NCBI GenBank assembly: GCA_014239625.1
Contig: JAAZYN010000102.1
Span: 1 to 8,744 of the forward strand
Reading direction: 5' to 3'
Source of the DNA: Myxococcales bacterium
GTDB taxonomy: Bacteria > Myxococcota_A > UBA9042 > PHBI01 > JAAZYN01
Length of the DNA: 8,744 nt
The notes under the pieces were generated by a model. The model saw nothing but the letters and a program-made list of their open reading frames with translations. It did no database searches and was not told the origin of the DNA. The translations under genes were made by a program, and so were the position numbers. Positions 1 to 5,738 of this stretch are shown one piece after another. The number at the start of each line of letters is the position of its first letter. Within the stretch, counting starts at the first letter, position 1.

Positions 1-667
1 CTCGTCGGTGACCGAAAAGCTCGCCACCGAGCCGATCTCTTCACTCTTGGCGCTGGCCAGGTTCGTGTCGTCGAGGGTTCCGGTGGTCCAATAGACCTTG
101 TAGGTGACGTCTGCCGTCGCCGCCGCTGGCGCTCGTGAGCTCGGGCGCACCAGGGGGCTCGAAGTCCAGGCGGACGTCCACGGCGCTCTCGTATACCGTC
201 AGGTCGCTGGTCGTGCCCTGGGTGATGAACCGGACGGCGACGTCGTCTTCTTTGGGCGCGTCGCAGTCCACCGCGGTGTCACCGAACATCAGCTGGTTCA
301 TGTTGACGCGAACCGACCACGAGCTCTCATCGAACTCCTCGGTGTCGATGGTGAAGCAGGTGGTCTCCTCGTCGACGTTGCTGTTACACGTCTGACCGGT
401 GGTGTCGAGCTTGGCGATGACGGAGCTGTATTCGGGGAGCGTCCACGTCACCTTGATGTCCATCTCGAAGCCGCTGTAGGCGTGACAGTCTTCAATGTTG
501 ATGGTGCGGTTCGTGGCGGATTGGAAGCGCTCGTCGTCGAGCGTGAACTCTCCGACCTCGGCGAAGGTCGCCTCGAAGTCTGGAATCTGTGTCTGTGCGG
601 CCGCCGCGCTCGGGATCAACAGCGCGACCCATAGCAGGCCAGCCCTTGATGCTCTCGTCGGTGTCAT
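1..667 (-). CDS. Secreted cysteine-containing protein with fibronectin-III-like region; partial, with apparent frameshift
   Basis: I do not recognise a named family. From the chosen ATG at 667 the protein begins with a Sec signal peptide: basic MTPTRASR, a hydrophobic core at residues 10-19, and an AAAA stretch with likely cleavage after residue 24. A beta-rich domain follows (about 30-168) with cysteines at 61, 94, 104 and 134, suggesting two disulfides. A proline linker PPGAPEL (170-176) then opens what looks like a fibronectin-III/Ig-like domain. In this frame translation stops at 41-43 after a low-complexity basic stretch, but the -1 neighbour frame continues to base 1 with credible protein (VTYKVYWTTGTLDD and onward). 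One extra base in the GC-rich stretch at about 113-135 would explain this. ATG 667 is preferred over ATGs at 697 and 685 because AGGA lies 5 bases before it and the predicted sigma-54 start site is near 692. The gene continues past the left edge. Whether the shift is a real mutation or a sequence error cannot be seen. Confidence 0.72.
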
Positions 668-703
668 CGGAATCCTATTACCCATCAGTGCCGCCATTAG
701 GCA

Positions 704-718
704 GCAACATTTGTGCCA
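704..718 (-). promoter_or_regulatory. Sigma-54 (RpoN) promoter core
   Basis: The minus strand reads TGGCAC, five bases, TTGC, which matches the -24/-12 consensus with the correct spacing. The -24 element is at 718-713 and the -12 element at 707-704, predicting transcription start near 692. That gives a 25-base leader carrying AGGA before the ATG at 667. Ten fixed bases should occur by chance about 0.02 times in a window this size on both strands, and it sits exactly where a promoter is needed. Transcription would require an AAA+ enhancer-binding activator. Confidence 0.75.
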
Positions 719-781
719 GCTGGTCGCGCCACGCTAGCGCGGGGCAGCCATTGAATGCCACACATACCCACAGTCGTCACG

Positions 782-796
782 GAGACATTCCGTCAA
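782..796. promoter_or_regulatory. Second, degenerate copy of the dyad, candidate activator site 2
   Basis: GAGACATTCCGTCAA matches the site at 823-837 in 11 of 15 positions and in the same orientation. The start-to-start distance is 41 bases, close to four helical turns, so both sites would face the same side of the DNA. It is centred near -97 from the predicted sigma-54 start. A separate short dyad, ACGGA/TCCGT at 779-793, overlaps it. Confidence 0.42.
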
Positions 797-822
797 GATC
801 GCTCGCTCCACGTCCGCCGGCT

Positions 823-837
823 GTGACATTTTGTCAC
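823..837. promoter_or_regulatory. Perfect dyad, candidate upstream activator site 1
   Basis: GTGACATTTTGTCAC is a perfect 6-base inverted repeat around TTT. It overlaps the stop codon of the upstream minus-strand gene (834-836). Relative to the predicted sigma-54 start at 692 it is centred near -138, a normal position for an enhancer-binding protein. The dyad is seen directly; its role as an activator site is inferred. Confidence 0.5.
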
Positions 838-1874
838 CAGAGATCATCGTCTCCGTGCATTCGGTCGAGGAGCGCCGCGATAGCCACGGCGACCCGGTGA
901 GTCGCGTCGGCGAAGGCGACCAGCCGAACGACCCGCCGCCTGGGGTCTACTCGAGGCGGGCCCAGGAGGATGGTGTCGCTGTCCAGCGCGTCCCGCAGGG
1001 CGACGTCTGCTCCCCCTTGCTCCAGATCTGCTCTGGCCCGCAGCGCGGCGAGAGCCCGCGCCTCGTCGACCTCGACGTCGTCGTCGAAGCGCGCCGTGAT
1101 CGTCACCGCGGTCGCGGCGAAGACCGGGATGCGCACCGCCGTGACGTGGCAGTCGACCCCGTCGAACCGCGGAGAGAGCCGTGGCAGCTCGGCGCGTAGC
1201 TCGTCTTCGAAGGCGTCGCCGCCGTCGGCGGACAGGCGCGAACCGACGAAGACGTTGAACGCCAGCTCGCCTCCGAGCACCCCCGGGTCGGGCACGCGGA
1301 AGTTCATCAACGCCAGCGTCTGTGCGCTCAAGTCCTCGGGTCCGGCGGCGCCTGAGTGGCTGGCGCCCAGCATCGCGACCACGTCGAGGGCTTTCAGTCG
1401 GCCCAGGTTTGCCAAGGCGGCCGCCACCGGCGCCACCGTAGTGGTCACCGCCCCGGGGACGGCGAAGGCCCCCTCATGGCTCGCCAAGACATCGTAATTG
1501 AGGGCTGGCCAGATGAGCGGCAGGGCCGAGTTACTGCGTCCCGATGGGGACGCGTCGATGACCAACGTCCCAGCGCGCATGAGGCGCTCGCGTCGCCCCT
1601 CCGCCACCGCGTCAGGGACCGCGAGGATCGCCACGTCGGGCTCCAACGCGTCGACCTCCGTAGCCGTCAGCACAGGCACAGAGCCACCGCGCCAGTCGAC
1701 CCGGCTCCCGGCAGATCGGCTCGCGCCGGCGGCTAGAAGGCGCGACACCGGCAGCCCCTCGCCCTCCAAGGCGACGCGGAGCTGTCCGCCGAGGGCACCA
1801 GCGGCCCCGTAAAGCGCCAAGGTGAAACTGTCGTCTTCCTCAACGTTTTCGGGCTTGGGATCGTGCTTGGTCAT
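834..1874 (-). CDS. Aspartate-semialdehyde dehydrogenase-like protein lacking catalytic residues (USG-1-like)
   Basis: The fold is that of aspartate-semialdehyde dehydrogenase: an N-terminal Rossmann glycine motif GAAGALGG (23-30), the central D-A-S-P-S-G-R segment (107-113), the S-G-A-A-G-P-E-D-L-S-A-Q-T stretch (174-186), and V-R-I-P-V-F (247-252). The length of 346 is normal for the family. The active-site loop, usually N-P-N-C-S-T, reads V-P-G-A-V-T (139-144), so the nucleophilic cysteine is absent. The family's catalytic histidine lies seven residues after the conserved arginine; here that position (Arg248 + 7) is Thr255. It is therefore unlikely to make aspartate semialdehyde and fits the non-catalytic USG-1 group, whose role is poorly known. 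The ATG at 1874 is preceded by GGAG nine bases upstream. A divergent TPR gene starts 109 bases away. Confidence 0.85.
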   Translation of the reverse strand: MTKHDPKPENVEEDDSFTLALYGAAGALGGQLRVALEGEGLPVSRLLAAGASRSAGSRVDWRGGSVPVLTATEVDALEPDVAILAVPDAVAEGRRERLMRAGTLVIDASPSGRSNSALPLIWPALNYDVLASHEGAFAVPGAVTTTVAPVAAALANLGRLKALDVVAMLGASHSGAAGPEDLSAQTLALMNFRVPDPGVLGGELAFNVFVGSRLSADGGDAFEDELRAELPRLSPRFDGVDCHVTAVRIPVFAATAVTITARFDDDVEVDEARALAALRARADLEQGGADVALRDALDSDTILLGPPRVDPRRRVVRLVAFADATHRVAVAIAALLDRMHGDDDLW

Positions 1875-1898
1875 GGCTACCGTCTCCGAGGCGGACGG

Positions 1899-1907
1899 AA
1901 GCTACCA
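1899..1907 (-). promoter_or_regulatory. Possible extended -10 element for the USG-1-like gene
   Basis: The minus strand reads TGGTAGCTT, a TG-n-TA extended -10 pattern, 25 bases before the ATG at 1874 with a GGAG ribosome site between. No good -35 is visible. It sits beside the opposite-facing TGCTACATT at 1923-1931. Confidence 0.25.
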
Positions 1908-1922
1908 GGGAACACGCCGGCG

Positions 1923-1931
1923 TGCTACATT
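1923..1931 (+). promoter_or_regulatory. Probable extended -10 promoter for the TPR-udk operon
   Basis: TGCTACATT has the TG-n-TAnnnT extended -10 pattern. Transcription would start near 1938, about 46 bases before the TPR start codon. There is no recognisable -35, which extended -10 promoters tolerate. It lies in the 109-base divergent gap. Confidence 0.4.
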
Positions 1932-1983
1932 GTTAGAGCTGATCGAGCTATCTTCTTCTCGGGATGGAGAGGACACGACACTG

Positions 1984-3108
1984 ATGAAGCCGATGCTGGC
2001 GAGGGCAAATGCTGTACTCAGCCGTACCGCGCTGAGGGTCCTTCCGGACAGGGCGACCCTCCACCTGCGCCTCGGCTCCGCGCTCCACGACCTCGGGCGC
2101 GCCGACGTCGCCCACGCGTCGTTGCGCCGGGCGACCGAGCTCGCGCCAGAGGACGCTCGCGGTCACTTCGCGCTGGGCACGACGCTCGCCTCCCTCGGCT
2201 GTCTCCCCGAGGCCCGCGTGGCGTTCTCCCGGGCGCGTCGGTTGGACCCGGCGAACGCCGAGATCGCGTTCGCCCTCGGTAACATCTACTTCGAATGCTC
2301 GGACATCGAGCTGGCGGTGCGGGCTTACCAGGGCGCACTGCGGCTGCGGCCCGACTACGCGCGGGCCTACTTCAACCTGGGACATGCCTTCAAAGAGAAG
2401 GGGCGCCTTCGCCAAGCCGGCGCAGCGTTCCGCCATGCGCTGGCCGTCGAGCCGCGCTTCTACAAGGCCCGTTTCATGTTGGCCTACGTCTATGCCCTGA
2501 TGGACCTGAACGAAGAGGCCATCGAGCAATATCGGCTCACGATCAGCGCATCGCCGACCTACGTCAAAGCGCACTACAATCTGGGCAACTGCTACCTGAA
2601 GAAGGGGCGGACCGCAGAAGCGTTGGACGCCTACCACACCATCTTGGAGTTGGACCCGCGCCACTCGCGCGCCCATTTCGCCATAGGGCAGGCGCTGGCT
2701 CGTCGAGGTCGGCTGAGCGAGGCGTTGCTGTCCTTCCAGGAGGCGCTCTCGGTCAAGACCGAATTCCCCGAGTGCAATCTGGCCTATGCCAGGGCGCTCG
2801 AGGCATCGGGGCGGTTGCGCGAGGCGACCCATCACTATCTCGCCTATCTCAACGATCCGAGCGCCCAGGAACAGCGCCTCGAGGTCGAGGCCCACGTCGT
2901 CATGCTCACCGCGGCTGCGAATGGTCACGCCCGGCGGGAGGCAACGGATCGGCACGCCGCCTTTGATGCCGACAACGTGCGGCGTGACATCACCGGGCGT
3001 TTCCGGGCGCGGCGCGAGGCGACCGGGGAGTTTCTCGCCATGCAGGGAGGCCCCGAGCCGGCTGCGCTGGAGGCCGCTCACGACGCCCTCGACAGCACGA
3101 CCGCCTGA
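1984..3108 (+). CDS. Eight-TPR repeat protein with Arg-Arg-x-x-Thr tail
   Basis: Tetratricopeptide repeat protein, probably a protein-binding scaffold; the partner is unknown. Residues 24-295 are eight consecutive 34-residue TPR units without gaps, each with the usual pattern (A-x-x-x-L-G near the start, G/Y at the turn, and a proline at position 32 in six of the eight). No signal peptide or membrane segment is visible, so it is likely cytoplasmic. The tail (296-374) is unrelated and carries three similar motifs: RREATDRH (317), RRDITGRF (333) and RREATGEF (343). These look like basophilic Ser/Thr kinase sites. The frame is open from 1822, but ATG 1984 is chosen because the longer version would overlap the divergent gene, the promoter lies at 1923-1931, and GGAGAGG (1966-1972) precedes the ATG. 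The spacing of 11 bases is rather long. Uridine kinase follows after 17 bases, suggesting one transcript. Confidence 0.85.
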   Translation: MKPMLARANAVLSRTALRVLPDRATLHLRLGSALHDLGRADVAHASLRRATELAPEDARGHFALGTTLASLGCLPEARVAFSRARRLDPANAEIAFALGNIYFECSDIELAVRAYQGALRLRPDYARAYFNLGHAFKEKGRLRQAGAAFRHALAVEPRFYKARFMLAYVYALMDLNEEAIEQYRLTISASPTYVKAHYNLGNCYLKKGRTAEALDAYHTILELDPRHSRAHFAIGQALARRGRLSEALLSFQEALSVKTEFPECNLAYARALEASGRLREATHHYLAYLNDPSAQEQRLEVEAHVVMLTAAANGHARREATDRHAAFDADNVRRDITGRFRARREATGEFLAMQGGPEPAALEAAHDALDSTTA

Positions 3109-3125
3109 GTGCAAGATGCGCGTCC

Positions 3126-3767
3126 GTGAGCGCGGACATGACACAGCGCCCTCTGCTGGTAGGGATCGGAGGCGGGACGGGCTCGGGTAAGAGCACCCTC
3201 GCGCGGCGCATCGCGTGGGCGGTGGGGCCCGAGCGGATCGCGGTGGTGACGCAGGACAACTATTACCGCGACCTGTCCGAACTGGGCTTCGAGGCACGGA
3301 CCAAGGTCAACTTCGACCATCCCGACAGCATCGACTCCGGTCTCCTCGCCCACCACCTCGAGCAGCTGCGTGCGGGTGCCGCGATCGAGATGCCCCGCTA
3401 TGATTTCTCGCGGCACACCCGCGCCAGCGGCGGGACCCTGGTGGAGCCTCGGCCGGTCGTGCTGGTCGAAGGCATTCTGGTCTTCGTCTGGCCGCGCGTC
3501 TCCGAGCTCCTGGACGTTCGCATCTTCGTCGATACGGCCTCGGACATCCGCTTGATTCGACGTATGCGGCGGGACATCGCAGATCGCGGCCGCGATGTGG
3601 ACAGCGTGCTGGGGCAGTACCAGTCGACGGTGCGACCCATGCACGAGGAGTACGTGGCCCCATGTCGTTCCCGGGCCGACCTGATCGTGCCTGGCCATGG
3701 GGATAACGGGGTCGTCGTCCGGCTGTTGGCCACCGCGCTGATGAACGATGTCATCGGTGACGCGTGA
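3126..3767 (+). CDS. udk: Uridine kinase
   Basis: Phosphorylates uridine and cytidine with ATP or GTP to UMP and CMP in pyrimidine salvage (EC 2.7.1.48), in the cytoplasm. Seen in the sequence: P-loop GGTGSGKST (16-24), the D-N-Y-Y substrate segment (44-47), N-F-D-H-P-D-S-I-D (62-70), P-R-Y-D-F (90-94), V-V-L-V-E-G-I-L (111-118), and an arginine-rich lid R-R-M-R-R-D-I-A-D-R (from about 144). The length of 213 equals the usual bacterial Udk. The start is uncertain: GTG 3126 or ATG 3138, neither with a clear ribosome site; both keep the whole P-loop. It is probably co-transcribed with the TPR gene 17 bases upstream, and it converges with the peptidase gene, leaving 15 bases between the stop codons. 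Confidence 0.93.
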   Translation: MSADMTQRPLLVGIGGGTGSGKSTLARRIAWAVGPERIAVVTQDNYYRDLSELGFEARTKVNFDHPDSIDSGLLAHHLEQLRAGAAIEMPRYDFSRHTRASGGTLVEPRPVVLVEGILVFVWPRVSELLDVRIFVDTASDIRLIRRMRRDIADRGRDVDSVLGQYQSTVRPMHEEYVAPCRSRADLIVPGHGDNGVVVRLLATALMNDVIGDA

Positions 3768-3782
3768 GGCCGCCCGACGGTC

Positions 3783-4451
3783 TCACGTGTCGCCGGTTGG
3801 TCGCTCCTTGTTTTCCCGATTCACCCGCTCCGTGATCTCCAGGATCTGAGCCTTCACGTCCGAGAGCGCCTGACCCGAGTCCTCGGAGGTGGTGCGGACG
3901 ACTCGCTCGCCGGGAAATCGGACGACGTTATCGCGCTCCCCATAGGACGCTGACGGGCCGTCGTGAGGACGCTTGGGGTCACCAGAAACGAGCCGCCAGG
4001 CGTGAAACCCATCAAACCCCGGCAACGGGAGCAGGTTGAGCCCGATCAGCAGGGCGTTGGTGACCGTCAACGTCGCGTGAAGTCGTGACCAGCCACCCTC
4101 GGGGGCGACGACCATGCCCGTCAGCAGCGCCATCGCGAGCAGGGCGGCCTGGGCTACTACGCCGCCCCAGGCGATGATGCTCCGTTTTCGCTGGGTGACG
4201 CGCCCACTGAACAGGCACTCGCCCCCCAGACCGTGGAGCAGGATCCCTTCGGTCTGCAGGTGAAACGCCTTGACCAACAGGGCGTGGCCGAGCTCGTGGA
4301 CCAGCAGGATGGTGAGGTATCCCACGCAAAACCACAGATCGAAGGTCAGCCGGCTCAACACCGCCAGCCCCAGCGCCAGCGTCCAGTGGACGCCGATGGG
4401 GGGCCGACCTGGCCGGATGAAGAGAAGTTGGCCGCGTTCTAATCGGAACAT
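3783..4451 (-). CDS. Site-2-protease-type (M50) membrane zinc metallopeptidase
   Basis: Intramembrane metallopeptidase of the M50 family. Numbered from ATG 4451: a hydrophobic segment at about 19-34, then a second membrane segment carrying the zinc motif H-E-L-G-H (52-56), a third segment at about 92-114 with G-G-V-V-A-Q (96-101), and a fourth ending in N-L-L-P-L-P-G-F-D-G (139-148), which supplies the aspartate zinc ligand. All expected catalytic residues are present. A polar tail of about 70 residues follows and should be soluble. At 222 residues, with no PDZ or CBS domain, it is a minimal member. Relatives cleave anti-sigma factors or signal proteins in the membrane, but no substrate gene is recognisable nearby. 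A TTG at 4487 would add 12 residues; ATG is preferred, though neither has a clear ribosome site. Confidence 0.87.
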   Translation of the reverse strand: MFRLERGQLLFIRPGRPPIGVHWTLALGLAVLSRLTFDLWFCVGYLTILLVHELGHALLVKAFHLQTEGILLHGLGGECLFSGRVTQRKRSIIAWGGVVAQAALLAMALLTGMVVAPEGGWSRLHATLTVTNALLIGLNLLPLPGFDGFHAWRLVSGDPKRPHDGPSASYGERDNVVRFPGERVVRTTSEDSGQALSDVKAQILEITERVNRENKERPTGDT

Positions 4452-4536
4452 CAGTAGCAACTTAGAGACCGAGCCGCCGGGGCTCAAGGCGACTGTTGCG
4501 CGGCGGGCTGAAACCGGCGGCAGCCGGCGGGTGACG

Positions 4537-4566
4537 GTGACGCCGCCAGCGACGTTCTGGTATCGT
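4537..4566 (+). promoter_or_regulatory. Candidate promoter of the coiled-coil/HhH gene
   Basis: GTGACG (4537-4542) and TATCGT (4561-4566) are separated by 18 bases, and the -10 is extended by TGG (4558-4560). The predicted start of transcription is near 4573, one base before ATG 4574. The mRNA would therefore be essentially leaderless, or have a 13-base leader if ATG 4586 is used. Confidence 0.35.
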
Positions 4567-4573
4567 CTCCGGT

Positions 4574-5614
4574 ATGCCTAGTGTCATGTACGGTGTGTGC
4601 GTTCTGGCCGGCCTGCTCGTCGGGTACGTTCTGCGTGGGCGCCGCGACGCGCGCCGCCTCGAGGAGCCGGTGGAGGCCGATGGCGGTGGGGGCGATCCAC
4701 GGGTCGAGGAGCTCGAGGCGGAGGTCACGTCTCTGTTGAACCACGTCGACGCGCTTCAGACCGAGCTACAAAGCGCTGAGTCGGAGCGCCACGCGAGCGA
4801 TGCTCTGTCCAGCGACGAGGCCAGGACCGTCGAGGAGATTCGCCAAGACGCCGAGGCTGAGGTCGGGCTCGCGGCCGAACAGGTCGCCGCGGCACAGGAC
4901 CGTATCTCCGCCTTGGAGAAGGAGCTCAAGGAGACTCGGGCGGAGCTCGAGCGGAGCCGCGGCGCGGTCATGCCGCGGCAGGGTAAGCGCAGGGCGGTCA
5001 AGAGCCTGTGGCCAGACGGCGGGCCTCGGAGAACCCTGATGGGACCCGGCAGCGGGGCGCTACTGGGCGGGGGTGACGCCCCTGTGGGTGCAGAGGAGAC
5101 GAGCCTTCAACAGCAGCTGATCCGGACCAAGAAGTCGCTCGTGGCCGCTCGCAAGGAGCGGGACGCCGCCAAGGCGGAGGCCCGTGGCCTCCGCGAAAAG
5201 CTGGACACCTCGACGGGCCGCGGCCCCGCCGACGGTTCCGCAGACGCCACCCGGAAGGCGCGGCGGGGAGCGAAGACAAGGCCCCCTGCCGGGGCTGTCG
5301 CGGCCGCCTCTGCCGCCCCCAAGACGACCGAGGAGGTGGCGCCAGAGAGCGCTGACCGCGAGTCATCCTGGCTGTTGTCTGCGCCCGTGGGTGAGGCTGA
5401 CGATCTCAAGGCGATCAGGGGTATCGGGCCGGTGATGAGCGAGAGCCTCAACGCGATCGGTGTGTGGCACTTTCGGCAGCTCGCCGCAATGACCTCCGAG
5501 GACGTCGCTTGGCTGGCGTCCAGGGTGAACACGAGCGAGCGGCGCATCGAGAAAGCCGACTGGGTGGCGCAGGCGACTCGGTTGCATCACGCGAAGTACG
5601 GAACCGCCCCCTGA
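4574..5614 (+). CDS. Membrane-anchored coiled-coil protein with C-terminal helix-hairpin-helix domain
   Basis: Residues 5-20 form a hydrophobic anchor (MYGVCVLAGLLVGYVL) followed by basic R-G-R-R, which predicts a cytoplasmic body. Residues about 43-128 are rich in Glu, Ala and Leu heptads and look like a long coiled coil; a basic linker follows, then a second short coil (about 178-210) and a Pro/Ala/Lys disordered stretch. The last 71 residues (276-346) form a helix-hairpin-helix domain: D-D-L-K-A-I-R-G-I-G-P, then L-N-A-I-G, W-H-F-R-Q-L-A and I-E-K-A-D-W-V-A-Q-A. This module (COG3743-like, related to HHH_5) is common at the ends of proteins of unknown function. It resembles DNA-binding hairpins, but binding is not shown. 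ATG 4574 is used; ATG 4586 is possible and leaves the anchor intact. Neither has a ribosome site. Confidence 0.8.
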   Translation: MPSVMYGVCVLAGLLVGYVLRGRRDARRLEEPVEADGGGGDPRVEELEAEVTSLLNHVDALQTELQSAESERHASDALSSDEARTVEEIRQDAEAEVGLAAEQVAAAQDRISALEKELKETRAELERSRGAVMPRQGKRRAVKSLWPDGGPRRTLMGPGSGALLGGGDAPVGAEETSLQQQLIRTKKSLVAARKERDAAKAEARGLREKLDTSTGRGPADGSADATRKARRGAKTRPPAGAVAAASAAPKTTEEVAPESADRESSWLLSAPVGEADDLKAIRGIGPVMSESLNAIGVWHFRQLAAMTSEDVAWLASRVNTSERRIEKADWVAQATRLHHAKYGTAP

Positions 5615-5657
5615 ACCGCTCGGCTGGTCGGCCGCTGGCGGCAATTCAGATGGGGCG

Positions 5658-5686
5658 TTAACATCGTCGGGTCGGTTGGCATAGGT
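5658..5686 (+). promoter_or_regulatory. Candidate sigma-70 promoter of the repeat-protein gene
   Basis: TTAACA (5658-5663) is one base from the -35 consensus. ATAGGT (5681-5686) or CATAGG (5680-5685) follows at 17 or 16 bases as a weak -10. This would leave a leader of about 45 bases before GTG 5739. It lies in the 124-base gap after the coiled-coil gene. Confidence 0.3.
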
Positions 5687-5727
5687 CAGGTGATGCCACC
5701 GGATTGGGCACGTAATCACAAAACGTT

Positions 5728-5734
5728 GGAGGGG
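5728..5734 (+). promoter_or_regulatory. Strong ribosome binding site deciding a GTG start
   Basis: GGAGGGG lies four bases before GTG 5739, the best Shine-Dalgarno match in the window. It fixes the GTG as the start and gives a complete signal peptide. Confidence 0.8.
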
Positions 5735-5738
5735 TTGA

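Noticed and set aside
1948..3297. A 449-codon open frame on the minus strand opposite the TPR and udk genes
   Set aside because: It is antisense to clear TPR repeats and a uridine kinase P-loop; its composition has no family resemblance. High-GC coding DNA often leaves such open shadows.
4449..4458. TGCTACTGAT on the minus strand as a promoter -10
   Set aside because: It overlaps the ATG of the peptidase gene, so transcription would begin inside the coding region and remove the start codon.
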